A stretch of DNA of 64,000 bases, from positions 1 through 64,000 of the forward strand of contig JACSDF010000003.1 of assembly GCA_015660815.1 (NCBI GenBank), written 5' to 3'. The DNA is from Actinomycetota bacterium. Its GTDB lineage: Bacteria; Actinomycetota; Actinomycetes; Nanopelagicales; Nanopelagicaceae. The notes beneath the pieces were generated by a model. It had not been told where the DNA came from. It saw nothing but the letters and a program-made list of their open reading frames with translations, and searched no databases. Below, piece by piece: positions 8,828 to 17,120 of the stretch (its first letter is position 1; each line of letters opens with the position of its first letter). The position numbers and the translations under genes were made by a program.

Positions 8828-9768
8828 GCACTTATGTCGTTAAGCGCACTTCTCACAATATCTGGAAGTGATATTTCTTCACTCTTGAGTACACCTCGAA
8901 GTTGTGCACCAGTTCTCGCCCCGATTATTGAACTAGTTACTCCGTAAGCATCGCGAGCCCAGACCAGGGCAACTTCTAACGGCGAGAAGCCTAAACCTTG
9001 GGCCGCAACAGCGACCGCTTCAACAATTCTTGCACTTCGGGAATCTAGGTATGGCTCAATGTGTTTAGCAAAATGTGGTGCAGCACCTCGTGAATCACTA
9101 GGAATACCGTTACGGTATTTTCCAGTAAGAACTCCTCGTGCAAGTGGCGCCCACGCTAAAAATCCAGTGCCGCAGTCGGCGGCACATTCAAGAAGCTCTA
9201 TTTCAACATCGCGGTTAAGTAGAGAGTATTCACTTTGAATAGTTGTAATTGGCGCTTTCATAGAATTCGATGACTGCTTTGTCGCTGCGCGTGCCAATTG
9301 CCATCCGGAGTAGTTGCTTACACCGACGTATCGCGCGCGACCAGTCGTATAGGCATAATCGAGAGCTGACAAAGTTTCATCTAAAGGTGTTAACGAATCC
9401 CACGCATGTATCTGCCACATATCAACAAAATCAGTCCCGAGTCGAACAAGTGATTTATCTAGTTCGGCAATTAAATTCGCTCTGGAAGCGTCAACGTTTC
9501 TTATGCCATCTGGGAAGCTCAATCCAGATTTCGTAGCAATAACAACCTCTTCGCGATTAAAGAGCGTACCTATTAAGCCACCAATAACTCTCTCACTATC
9601 CCCATCACCGTATGTATTGGCCGTATCGATAAAATTACCTCCGGCATCAATGAACGCTCTGCACTGATCGGCAGCTTCATGTTCATCGGTGTCGCGTCCC
9701 CATGTCATAGTTCCGAGCCCTAGACGAGAGAGTTGAAGTCCGCTGGTACCGGCTCGTCGCATTTCCAT
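8824..9768 (-). CDS. Aldo/keto reductase
   Basis: A 314-residue TIM-barrel oxidoreductase using NADPH. The catalytic tetrad is visible as D48 and Y53 (FIDTANTYG), K80 (IATKSG) and H121 (WQIHAWD). The class resembles YajO/IolS-like members. The ATG at 9768 has -10 TAAGGT (9775-9780) exactly 6 nt upstream and no Shine-Dalgarno, so a leaderless transcript is likely. It is convergent with the M20 gene (interleaved stop codons) and divergent from the phosphatase. Confidence 0.88.
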   Translation of the reverse strand: MEMRRAGTSGLQLSRLGLGTMTWGRDTDEHEAADQCRAFIDAGGNFIDTANTYGDGDSERVIGGLIGTLFNREEVVIATKSGLSFPDGIRNVDASRANLIAELDKSLVRLGTDFVDMWQIHAWDSLTPLDETLSALDYAYTTGRARYVGVSNYSGWQLARAATKQSSNSMKAPITTIQSEYSLLNRDVEIELLECAADCGTGFLAWAPLARGVLTGKYRNGIPSDSRGAAPHFAKHIEPYLDSRSARIVEAVAVAAQGLGFSPLEVALVWARDAYGVTSSIIGARTGAQLRGVLKSEEISLPDIVRSALNDISA

Positions 9769-9774
9769 GGAGCG

Positions 9775-9812
9775 ACCTTAGCAAGGCGGAGTTCGGAAAC
9801 CTGCGATAACCT
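9775..9812. promoter_or_regulatory. Divergent leaderless promoters, aldo/keto reductase and phosphatase
   Basis: Minus strand -10 TAAGGT (9775-9780) lies 6 nt before the ATG at 9768. Plus strand -10 TAACCT (9807-9812) lies 7 nt before the ATG at 9820. The whole intergenic space is 51 bp. No convincing -35 boxes are seen. Confidence 0.5.
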
Positions 9813-9819
9813 TGAGTTT

Positions 9820-10497
9820 ATGCAGGTAGTTTTGATTAGACATGCCCACTCTGAAGCCAATGCAAAGGCTTTGCTTTCAGGTCGAACCGTGGGGGTTCAT
9901 TTATCCCCAAAGGGTCATACCCAATCGGAGGATTTAATTGCAAGACTTGGTCGATTGAAAGTCGCCACACTTCGGATAAGTCCTCTTGAACGTTGCTTCG
10001 AAACTATAAATCCTTGGTGGGACACACTTGGAAAAGTACACAATCCCTCCGTTGAATTAATCCGAGATGAAAACCTCAATGAAGTTGACTACGGCGATTG
10101 GAGTGGAAAAAAACTAGCTTTACTTTCGAAGAAGAAGTTGTGGCACACAGTACAAAATTCACCCAGTGCTATGTACTTTCCATCGGGTGAAGGCTTGGCG
10201 CAGATGCAGGAGAGAGCTATGCGGGCGGTTCATGAGGCCACATCCACCCGGAAAAAAGGCGCAGTTGTTATTGTTAGCCACGGTGATGTGATTAAATCCA
10301 TTGTTGCTTCGGCGCTCGGCATGCATCTCGATAGCTTTCAACGTTTAGTGATAGATCCGGCCTCAGTAAACGTCATAGATTTTTCAGATACAAAACCACG
10401 GGTTTTGCTACTCAATGATTCGCGGGCACATTTGGAAGAGTTTTTGAACGCCCCTTATAGAAAGAAGAATCTACTTGGCGGCGGAGGCGGGACGTGA
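9820..10497 (+). CDS. Histidine phosphatase family protein (phosphoglycerate mutase-like)
   Basis: A 225-residue protein of the histidine phosphatase superfamily. The phosphohistidine motif is LIRHAHSEAN (H8), E88 in NEVDYGDWSG is the likely acid, and the second histidine is H154 in VSHGD. It matches the actinobacterial MSMEG_4193/Rv2135c-like members whose substrate is not established. The ATG at 9820 is chosen from the family start and the -10 TAACCT 7 nt upstream; an earlier in-frame ATG would run into the reductase promoter. It overlaps the next gene by 4 nt (GTGA). Confidence 0.85.
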   Translation: MQVVLIRHAHSEANAKALLSGRTVGVHLSPKGHTQSEDLIARLGRLKVATLRISPLERCFETINPWWDTLGKVHNPSVELIRDENLNEVDYGDWSGKKLALLSKKKLWHTVQNSPSAMYFPSGEGLAQMQERAMRAVHEATSTRKKGAVVIVSHGDVIKSIVASALGMHLDSFQRLVIDPASVNVIDFSDTKPRVLLLNDSRAHLEEFLNAPYRKKNLLGGGGGT

Positions 10498-11000
10498 GTT
10501 TCCTATTTGAATCAGTGGAACGTTTTGTGGCTGGCACCGTGGGCCAACCAGGTGAACGTGCATTCTTTATTCAAGCTCGACATGGCAATCGCCTGGTAAC
10601 TGTGGCCGTAGAAAAACTGCAGGTGGCGGCCCTAGCTGAGCGCGTTGAGCTTATTATCAATGAGTTTCGTAAGAGCGATTCAAGTATTCGACTGTTAACT
10701 TCTGAGATTGATGATGCCCCTCTGGAACTTCCTATCGAATCTGAGTTTGAGGTCGGTTCAATTTCGATCTCTTGGGATGAGTCCAAGAAGATGATGTCTA
10801 TCGAACTGTTGGAAATTGTTACCGAGGAGATTGAAACTCCAAACACTTTAGAGGTTCAATTGAGCATTTCTATGTGTATCGCTTTTATTAAACGTTCTAA
10901 AGCGTTGATTGGTGCAGGTCGATTACCCTGTCCATTCTGTGGAATGCCAATCGATCCACAAGGCCATCTATGCCCGAGGGCAAATGGTTACCGAAGATAA
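10494..11000 (+). CDS. DUF3090 family protein with C-terminal zinc-ribbon motif
   Basis: A 168-residue protein of unknown function, conserved in Actinobacteria as the partner of SCO1664-like proteins. Family marks are FVAGTVGQPGERAFFIQAR near the start and the tail CPFCGMPIDPQGHLCPRANG, whose cysteines (146, 149, 160) suggest metal binding. The GTG start overlaps the stop of the phosphatase gene, and the end overlaps the next gene by 17 nt, so the three are an operon. Because it tracks with mshC in many genomes a shared pathway is possible, but this is inference. Confidence 0.88.
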   Translation: MSFLFESVERFVAGTVGQPGERAFFIQARHGNRLVTVAVEKLQVAALAERVELIINEFRKSDSSIRLLTSEIDDAPLELPIESEFEVGSISISWDESKKMMSIELLEIVTEEIETPNTLEVQLSISMCIAFIKRSKALIGAGRLPCPFCGMPIDPQGHLCPRANGYRR

Positions 11001-11688
11001 ATTTCTTCTGCTATCAAAAGGTGAATTGGTTGTAACCGGTCGATTGGTAGATGCCTCAAATGCAACGCTATTTGCATCACTGACATTTGAGGATCAATCT
11101 ATGAATGCAATCTATAAACCAGTGGCGGGGGAGCGCCCCTTATGGGATTTCCCAGATGGAGCTCTAGCCGATCGTGAGTATGCGGCATTTTTAGTAAGTG
11201 AGTATTTAGGTTTAGGAGTTGTTCCTTTAACAGTTCTTCGGGATGGTCCTTATGGTGAAGGAATGGTTCAAGAGTGGATTGATATTGATGAGAGTATTGA
11301 TCTAGGAAGTTTTTTCTCGACAGATAACGCAGATTTGAGAGCCATGGCCTTTTTCGATGCAATTATCAACAATACCGATCGCAAGATTGGACATCTATTA
11401 CCTACCGCTTCAGGGAATTTATACGGATGTGATCATGGCGTTACTTTTCACGCCGACGATAAATTGCGTACTGTGTTGTGGCAATGGGCCGGAGATTCTT
11501 TGACCGACGCCGAGCTACTTCTGCTCAACAAACTCTCTACTGGCCTCGACGTTGATCTTGATTTATCGCCCCACTTAACATCATTGGAGATTGCCGCTAT
11601 AAAAAATAGAGTTTCTCGATTAATCGCCCAGGCCGCAATGCCTCAACCAAATCCAAATTGGCCAGCGGTTCCTTGGCCTGCTTTTTAG
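10984..11688 (+). CDS. SCO1664 family protein (kinase-like fold)
   Basis: A 234-residue protein of the SCO1664 family, distantly related to PI3K/PI4K-type kinases. The recognisable pieces are the Lys-bearing NAIYKPVAGERPLWDFP, the catalytic-loop-like NNTDRKIGHLL and CDHGVTFH in place of DFG. The ATG at 10984 lies inside the DUF3090 gene. A longer frame from 10909 is less likely because it would overlap DUF3090 further without family similarity. The substrate is unknown. It ends 24 nt before mshC. Confidence 0.83.
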   Translation: MVTEDKFLLLSKGELVVTGRLVDASNATLFASLTFEDQSMNAIYKPVAGERPLWDFPDGALADREYAAFLVSEYLGLGVVPLTVLRDGPYGEGMVQEWIDIDESIDLGSFFSTDNADLRAMAFFDAIINNTDRKIGHLLPTASGNLYGCDHGVTFHADDKLRTVLWQWAGDSLTDAELLLLNKLSTGLDVDLDLSPHLTSLEIAAIKNRVSRLIAQAAMPQPNPNWPAVPWPAF

Positions 11689-11712
11689 TTCGTCAATAAG
11701 TAGTATTGGCAG

Positions 11713-12954
11713 ATGAAGAGTTGGCCAAGGGTGGAAGTACCTCCACTACATTCTAAATATCAATTGAATGAATTATCTTTAACCAATTCGAAAACTGGTC
11801 TTATTCAAGTCGTACCAGCCAAGCCCATGTATCGCATGTATGTATGTGGGATAACTCCATACGATGCAACTCACCTTGGACATGCAGCTACCTACTTAAC
11901 TTTTGATTTGATAGGGCGCTATCTCCGGGCAACAGGTTCGGTTGTCAATTATGTTCAAAATATTACGGATATAGATGATCCATTACTCGAACGAGCCGCC
12001 CGGGATGGGATTGATTGGAAGGATCTAGCGCACTCTCAAATCGAACTATTCACCAGTGACATGGAGAGCTTAAGAGTATTGCCACCAGATTCATACATCG
12101 GTGCGGTCGAAGCAATACCTTTAGTTGTCGATGCAATTCAAGGACTGCAGCAGCAAGGTTCGATTTATCCAATTAATCATGATTATTATTTTTCTAACTC
12201 ACCTGAATCCACTTTTGGAGAGTTATCTCATTTGAGCCAGGAGAAGATGGAGGAAATCTTTTCACAACGTGGAGGAAATCCAGATTTACCCGGCAAGTTA
12301 CACTCACTCGATTGTTTGGTATGGATGTCACAGCGTGAAGGTGAACCTGGTTGGCCTTCTTACTTAGGTATGGGTCGACCTGGTTGGCATATTGAATGCA
12401 CGGCTATCGCGCTTGAATACTTACATCCAGACCCTGCAGATAGTTTCTTGATCGACATTCAAGGCGGGGGAAATGACCTTATATTCCCGCATCACGAAAT
12501 GTGCAGGTCTCAAGCTAGAGTTTTGACAGGCAAGGAGTTAGCCGCCAATTATGTACATGCAGGAATGATTGGTCTTGATGGTGAAAAAATGAGTAAAAGC
12601 AAAGGGAATTTAGTCCTTGTATCTAAATTAGTTTCTCAAGGTATCGATCCGATGGTAATTCGATATGCATTGATGGGACATCACTACCGAGATGATCAGA
12701 TGTGGAGCGATGAACTACTTTCCAAAGCCAAGGCATCCTTTGAAAAATTGAAACAAGCTTGCTCCCTGGCGGAAGTTCCTGAAACTTCAAAGCTCGTTGT
12801 CGAAATAGCCTCAGCTCTAGCTAATGATTTAGATACACCGACTGTAATTAAACTCTTAGATGAATGGGCGAGTGAGTGTCTACTTGGTGGCTCAGGCGGA
12901 AATGCAACCGACCTTAAAACCTCTCTTGACGCATTGCTAGGTTTGAAGTTTTAA
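11713..12954 (+). CDS. mshC: Mycothiol ligase MshC (cysteine:GlcN-Ins ligase)
   Basis: A 413-residue class I synthetase-fold enzyme that joins cysteine to GlcN-inositol in mycothiol biosynthesis, the thiol buffer of Actinobacteria. The start MKSWPR.EVP is typical for MshC rather than CysRS. Motifs are CGITPYDATHLGHA (zinc C45, HIGH-like 54-57), GWHIECT (C229), FPHHE (260-262) and KMSKSKGN (KMSKS 292-296). It lacks the C-terminal tRNA-binding extension of CysRS. -10 TAGTAT ends 6 nt before the ATG. Its stop shares the TTAA at 12951-12954 with the PAC2 gene. The other msh genes are not in this window. Confidence 0.93.
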   Translation: MKSWPRVEVPPLHSKYQLNELSLTNSKTGLIQVVPAKPMYRMYVCGITPYDATHLGHAATYLTFDLIGRYLRATGSVVNYVQNITDIDDPLLERAARDGIDWKDLAHSQIELFTSDMESLRVLPPDSYIGAVEAIPLVVDAIQGLQQQGSIYPINHDYYFSNSPESTFGELSHLSQEKMEEIFSQRGGNPDLPGKLHSLDCLVWMSQREGEPGWPSYLGMGRPGWHIECTAIALEYLHPDPADSFLIDIQGGGNDLIFPHHEMCRSQARVLTGKELAANYVHAGMIGLDGEKMSKSKGNLVLVSKLVSQGIDPMVIRYALMGHHYRDDQMWSDELLSKAKASFEKLKQACSLAEVPETSKLVVEIASALANDLDTPTVIKLLDEWASECLLGGSGGNATDLKTSLDALLGLKF

Positions 12955-13814
12955 TCTTTGCTTTTGCGGCGAAGGTAACGTTCAAACTCTTTTGCGATCA
13001 TTTCGCCTGAAACCTCTGGAATATCCAGCGCATCCTTTGACTCTTCAAGGGCTTTAACGTAATCGGCAACATCGCTATCTTCTCGGGCTAAATCATCTAT
13101 CTCACTTTCCCATGCATCAGATGCCGATTCCAGTTCATCCTGAGGAATGCTGATTGCTAGAAGATCTTCAAGTGCATGGATGAGTGCTAATGAAACTTTT
13201 GGAGAAGGCGCACCAGAGGCATAATGCGGAACTGGAGCCCACAGAGATACTCCATCGATTTTGCGTCGCAGACATTCATCGTGAATAACTCCAAGAATTC
13301 CCGTAGGGCCTTCGTAATTCGAAATTTCTACATTAAATCGATCTGCAGTCGTTGGATTTGCTGCAGTGATGCCAACAGAAATCGGACGACTGTGTGGAAT
13401 ATCAGCCAACAACGAGCCAACTGTTACAACCATCGAAACTTCCAAATCGTCTGCTAAATCGAGAATCTCTTGCGTAAAAGATTTCCATCGCATGGAGGGC
13501 TCTTCACCCACAACAACTACTAAATCTCTATCCAAAGATGCAAGCGAAAGACCATAAATCTTTGTAGTAGGCCACGTAATACTTCTGGTGCTAGTTTCAT
13601 CGGTGAACACCCGAGGTCTATTGACTTGGAAATCATAAAACTCCTCGGGATCTACATCAGCAATAAGTACCGGAAGTATTTTCGGCGATAAATCTGACCA
13701 CACATTCATTAAATGATTGACTGCTCCAGTTGCGCCTTCACCGGCATCATTCCAACCGGAAAAAGCGATAACCATCACAGGGTTTCTTAGATTCGGAATT
13801 CTATGTATCTCCAC
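12951..13814 (-). CDS. PAC2 family protein (proteasome assembly chaperone 2-like)
   Basis: An actinobacterial PAC2-domain protein of about 287 residues with VMVIAFSGWNDAGEGATGA near the start, an alpha/beta core and an acidic helical C-terminus. Its role in bacteria is unproven. I favour the GTG at 13814 (start MEIHRIPN), because AAGG lies 9 nt and TAAGGT 8 nt upstream. Alternatives are the GTG at 13844, in a CACGTG shared with the divergent HAD gene, and the TTG at 13859. It is retained although no proteasome genes are present in the usual place. Confidence 0.8.
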   Translation of the reverse strand: MEIHRIPNLRNPVMVIAFSGWNDAGEGATGAVNHLMNVWSDLSPKILPVLIADVDPEEFYDFQVNRPRVFTDETSTRSITWPTTKIYGLSLASLDRDLVVVVGEEPSMRWKSFTQEILDLADDLEVSMVVTVGSLLADIPHSRPISVGITAANPTTADRFNVEISNYEGPTGILGVIHDECLRRKIDGVSLWAPVPHYASGAPSPKVSLALIHALEDLLAISIPQDELESASDAWESEIDDLAREDSDVADYVKALEESKDALDIPEVSGEMIAKEFERYLRRKSKD

Positions 13815-13822
13815 ATCAACAA

Positions 13823-13837
13823 ACCTTACGGTACCCT
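13823..13837. promoter_or_regulatory. Face-to-face -10 boxes between PAC2 and HAD genes
   Basis: The candidate minus-strand -10 TAAGGT (13823-13828) and plus-strand -10 TACCCT (13832-13837) are only 3 bp apart within a 30-bp gap between the two start codons. Polymerase could hardly occupy both at once. Confidence 0.4.
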
Positions 13838-13844
13838 CCTGCAC

Positions 13845-14531
13845 GTGAGTAGTTACCAACCCCGACGGTTTTTTGAGGCTGTTTTTTTTGATATGGATGG
13901 CTTATTTGTTGACTCAGAGCCTATATGGCTCGAATCAGAGTCAGAATTAACAGCTTCCTTTGGATATGTATGGAGTGATGAGGATCAGGTTGCCTGCTTA
14001 GGCGGCCCGCTTTCTCGCGTTGGTGAATATATGTTTGAAAAGTGCAATCGCGTCGAATCACCTACTTTTTTTACTAATACGTTGATTGAAATTCAAACCG
14101 CTAAATTGCGAGGAAAAACTCCACTTTTGCCCGGGGCATTAGAATTGCTCCTTCAACTGCAATCACATGGAATTGCCACTGGATTAGTTTCAGCAAGTCC
14201 CAGAAACATTGTCAATGCAGTTCTCGAAAATCTCGGAGGAAATCCTTTTCCTTTTTCAATTAGTGCTGATGATGTTGTTAATACCAAACCTCATCCAGAT
14301 GCATATCTGTTAGCGGCGGAAAAAGCCGGTGCGGAGATTTCACGTTGCTTAATCTTCGAAGACTCCCTAACAGGGGTTAGCGCGGCTAAAGCAAGTGGAG
14401 CTTGGTTAATAGCAGTGCCACATTTAGTAGTTGTTCCCGAGGAGCCCCGCGTTCGAAGTATAAAATCTTTGACACAAATCTCTTATGACACACTCCAAGA
14501 GTTGTTCAAGGATTTCACCACGACTATTTAA
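13845..14531 (+). CDS. HAD-superfamily hydrolase, beta-phosphoglucomutase-like
   Basis: A 228-residue HAD subfamily IA phosphatase or phosphomutase. Motif I is FFDMDGLFVDSEP (D16, D18), motif II is the Ser of VSASPR, the motif III lysine lies in TKPHPDAYL, and motif IV is FEDSLTG. The cap is the small helical type found in sugar phosphatases. I chose the GTG at 13845 because -10 TACCCT lies 7 nt upstream and the family starts shortly before the first Asp. Its TAA stop shares the TTAA at 14528-14531 with the convergent nuclease gene. Confidence 0.85.
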   Translation: MSSYQPRRFFEAVFFDMDGLFVDSEPIWLESESELTASFGYVWSDEDQVACLGGPLSRVGEYMFEKCNRVESPTFFTNTLIEIQTAKLRGKTPLLPGALELLLQLQSHGIATGLVSASPRNIVNAVLENLGGNPFPFSISADDVVNTKPHPDAYLLAAEKAGAEISRCLIFEDSLTGVSAAKASGAWLIAVPHLVVVPEEPRVRSIKSLTQISYDTLQELFKDFTTTI

Positions 14532-15292
14532 CTTACATGAGCTGGGCAGATTGTTTTAAAGAAACACCAATCACACAATCTACTGGGTTTAGGAGGCCAG
14601 TAATTTTTCTCAATGGATGTAAATATGTCCAAGGCCGTGTGGTGCAGTATTTTTTCAGTTGATTCAAGTTGTGCAATAGTAGGATTACTTTTTACTATTT
14701 TTCCATCGCCAAGATAAATCAATTGCAGAAGGCGGGGTAGTACTCCGCTATTCTTCCAATAGAGAAGGGCGTAAATACGGAGCTGGAACAAAGCCTTCTC
14801 TTCCCACCCAGGTTTAGGTGCTTTGCCGGTTTTATAGTCCACAATTCGAACTTCCCCTGTAGATGCGATATCGAGTCGATCAACATAGCCGTGGAGGTAA
14901 ACATTCTCTTCAAAATCATTTTCCAAATGCATTTCTCGATGCGTTGCTTCAAAAGTATCTGGGTGCTCTAAAGTAAAGTAAGTCCGGATAAGCGATCCGG
15001 CGCGATCGAGCCATTCTTTTTCGTTACTAATCAACTCTGCAAGCTCGGGTTTTGCACTTACTTGAGCTGCCCACCTCAATGGAAGTAAATCCAATGCCGT
15101 GGTTGGAGTTCTGTCCTTTGCAAGGCTTTCAAAAAGATCATGCAAAACCGTATGCACTAAAGTTCCACGTTCGGCATCTAGGCTTGGTGGTTGTGGAAGA
15201 CGATCAATGGAGCGATATTTATAGAGTTGAGGGCAGTTGTTATATTCGTTCACCGCACTAGGGGAGAGTCGCAGTCGAGGATCAGTATTCAC
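14528..15292 (-). CDS. RecB-like PD-(D/E)XK nuclease with 4Fe-4S cysteines
   Basis: A 254-residue single-domain nuclease. The motif region is GYVDRLD followed by VRIVDYKTGK. Cysteines C20 (NNCPQLYKYR) and C240-x2-C243-x5-C249 form the AddB/Cas4-like iron-sulfur arrangement. The protein corresponds to the actinobacterial RecB-family exonuclease next to trmI (Rv2119-like). I use the GTG at 15292 because -10 TATCTT ends 7 nt upstream; a TTG three codons earlier is possible. Without a helicase partner it probably acts in DNA end processing; the substrate is unknown. There is no cas gene nearby. Confidence 0.85.
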   Translation of the reverse strand: MNTDPRLRLSPSAVNEYNNCPQLYKYRSIDRLPQPPSLDAERGTLVHTVLHDLFESLAKDRTPTTALDLLPLRWAAQVSAKPELAELISNEKEWLDRAGSLIRTYFTLEHPDTFEATHREMHLENDFEENVYLHGYVDRLDIASTGEVRIVDYKTGKAPKPGWEEKALFQLRIYALLYWKNSGVLPRLLQLIYLGDGKIVKSNPTIAQLESTEKILHHTALDIFTSIEKNYWPPKPSRLCDWCFFKTICPAHVS

Positions 15293-15299
15293 GAGATGC

Positions 15300-15337
15300 A
15301 AGATACTCGTACTTGCCTTAAAGTTTTCGCCTAGGAT
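15300..15337. promoter_or_regulatory. Divergent leaderless promoters, RecB-like nuclease and trmI
   Basis: Minus -10 TATCTT (15300-15305) lies 7 nt before the GTG at 15292. Plus -10 TAGGAT (15332-15337) lies 6 nt before the GTG at 15344. The start codons are 51 bp apart and neither gene has a Shine-Dalgarno. Confidence 0.5.
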
Positions 15338-15343
15338 GCTCCC

Positions 15344-16195
15344 GTGTCCAATTTAGGTTATTTCGGTGAGGGCGATCGAATTCAACTGACCGACCCAAAG
15401 GGTAAGTTATACAGTTTTACAATCATTGCAGGAAAAGAGTGGCATACCCACAAAGGCTGGATAACTCACGATGATTTAATCGGTATGCCTGAAGGTTCAG
15501 TCGTCAGTACAACGGCAGGGTTAAAGTTCACGGCATTTAAACCTCTTTTAGCTGACTACGTCTTAACAATGCCGCGAGGGGCCACGATTGTTTATCCAAA
15601 AGATGCTGCGATGATTATTGGATTGGCCGATGTCTATCCAGGCGCACGTGTCTTGGAGGCTGGGGTTGGAAGCGGCGCATTAACAATTTCACTACTACGC
15701 GCAGTTGGTAGCAACGGTTCTGTACATTCAGTTGAACGACGCACTGATTTCGCCGAAAATGCTCGATCAAATGTAAATAATTATTTTGTAACCCCGCCAG
15801 AGAATTGGCAACTTACAGTAGGTGATCTTCAGGATCAGAACGTTGCCGATAATTATGATCGAGTTATTCTTGACATGCTCGCACCCTGGGAGTGTGTTGA
15901 TCTAGCTGCCAGAGCACTTCGTCCTGGCGGCGTTTTTATGGCCTATGTAGCAACGACTACACAGTTATCTGTTACCGCTGAAGCGATGAAGGCCGATGGT
16001 CGCTTCACTGAGCCCGAGAGTTCAGAGACAATCGTCCGAGGCTGGCATCATGAAGGTCTAGCAGTTCGACCACAGCAACGGATGATTGGTCATACAGGAT
16101 TTCTGATTCAATCACGGAAAATGGCGCCCGGTGTCGAAGTTTTAGCACGCAGACGTCGACCTGCGAAAGGAGCTTACGGTGTCTCGGAAGATTGA
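15344..16195 (+). CDS. trmI: tRNA (adenine58-N1)-methyltransferase TrmI
   Basis: A 283-residue class I methyltransferase that makes m1A58 in the T-loop of tRNAs, like mycobacterial Rv2118c. A small N-terminal beta domain is followed by the SAM-binding core with VLEAGVGSGALT (103-114) and LDMLAPWE. GTG start with -10 TAGGAT 6 nt upstream, probably leaderless. The end overlaps pafB by 17 nt. In most Actinobacteria the next genes would encode the proteasomal ATPase, Dop, Pup and the 20S proteasome; here pafB follows directly. Confidence 0.93.
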   Translation: MSNLGYFGEGDRIQLTDPKGKLYSFTIIAGKEWHTHKGWITHDDLIGMPEGSVVSTTAGLKFTAFKPLLADYVLTMPRGATIVYPKDAAMIIGLADVYPGARVLEAGVGSGALTISLLRAVGSNGSVHSVERRTDFAENARSNVNNYFVTPPENWQLTVGDLQDQNVADNYDRVILDMLAPWECVDLAARALRPGGVFMAYVATTTQLSVTAEAMKADGRFTEPESSETIVRGWHHEGLAVRPQQRMIGHTGFLIQSRKMAPGVEVLARRRRPAKGAYGVSED

Positions 16196-17120
16196 ACGTC
16201 TTATTAATCTTACGATAGCTCTGCTTGCGACGAAGAGATACTTAACCAAGGGTGAAATCTTTAGATCTGTCGATGGATATGACGGCAGTGCAGAGACAAT
16301 GGAACGGATGTTTGAACGAGATAAGGATGATTTACGAAATCTCGGTGTCATTATTGAAGTCGGAAGTTTTGATCCAGTTTTTCAAGATGAAGCTGGTTAC
16401 CGAATTAAGCCAGAGGGTTACTCCCTAAATCTCGGTGAAATTTCCGGAGTAGAAATCGCACTTTTATCACTTGCAGCTGAGGCCTGGCGAGGTGCTGCTC
16501 TAGATGATGCGGCACATAGTGCGCTAACTAAACTTCATTCAATGGGTGTTGAATCGGATTTAGATTCACTTCCCGCAATTTCACCACGTTTGAATCCAAC
16601 ACATAGTGATTTTCAGGTGATTGCTCTTGCGATTTCTAAACGCGAGGTTATTTCTTTCTCTTATCTCTCTGCCGTAATGGTTGCACAGATGCGGACTATT
16701 GAGCCCTATGCCATTGCAACGAGAAATTCTCACTGGTACTTGGCTGGAAGAGATCTAGAAAAGCGCGAAATGCGGACATTTAGATTGGACCGCATCGATG
16801 GCGAAATTTCAATCTCCCATGGAGGTCAAGGTTTTGAGATTCCAGAAGGCTTTGATGTATTTGGTTCTTTAGAAAGTGATGAAACAGTAAACATTGCTAC
16901 TCTCGATGTACGAAAAGGCAAGGCGCATCTACTGAGAATAATTGCCGATTCTTGCGTTGATAAGGGCGAGTGGGAGCAAATTACAGTTAGATACTTTGAC
17001 TATCAACAGTTTGTCGACCAAATTCTTTGGCATGGAGCCGATGTTTTAGTGATTGAACCAACTTCACTGAGAAATCAAGTTATCGCTGGACTCGAAGAGA
17101 TTGTGCGCTTACATGCATAA
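16179..17120 (+). CDS. pafB: WYL-domain transcriptional regulator PafB
   Basis: A 313-residue regulator with an N-terminal winged HTH (residues about 1-70, IERLINLTIALLATKRYLT) and a WYL domain (about 140-215, with HWYLAGRDLEKREMRTFRLDRI). PafB works with PafC as the heterodimeric activator of the LexA-independent DNA-damage response. The start lies inside the end of trmI, and the gene overlaps pafC, so the three are cotranslated. It is named for Pup ligase neighbourhood genes that are missing here. Confidence 0.9.
   Translation: MSRKIERLINLTIALLATKRYLTKGEIFRSVDGYDGSAETMERMFERDKDDLRNLGVIIEVGSFDPVFQDEAGYRIKPEGYSLNLGEISGVEIALLSLAAEAWRGAALDDAAHSALTKLHSMGVESDLDSLPAISPRLNPTHSDFQVIALAISKREVISFSYLSAVMVAQMRTIEPYAIATRNSHWYLAGRDLEKREMRTFRLDRIDGEISISHGGQGFEIPEGFDVFGSLESDETVNIATLDVRKGKAHLLRIIADSCVDKGEWEQITVRYFDYQQFVDQILWHGADVLVIEPTSLRNQVIAGLEEIVRLHA

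Noticed and set aside
14528-15292. Cas4-like nuclease as a sign of CRISPR
   Set aside because: The iron-sulfur RecB-like nuclease lies in a conserved trmI context; no repeats or cas genes are present.
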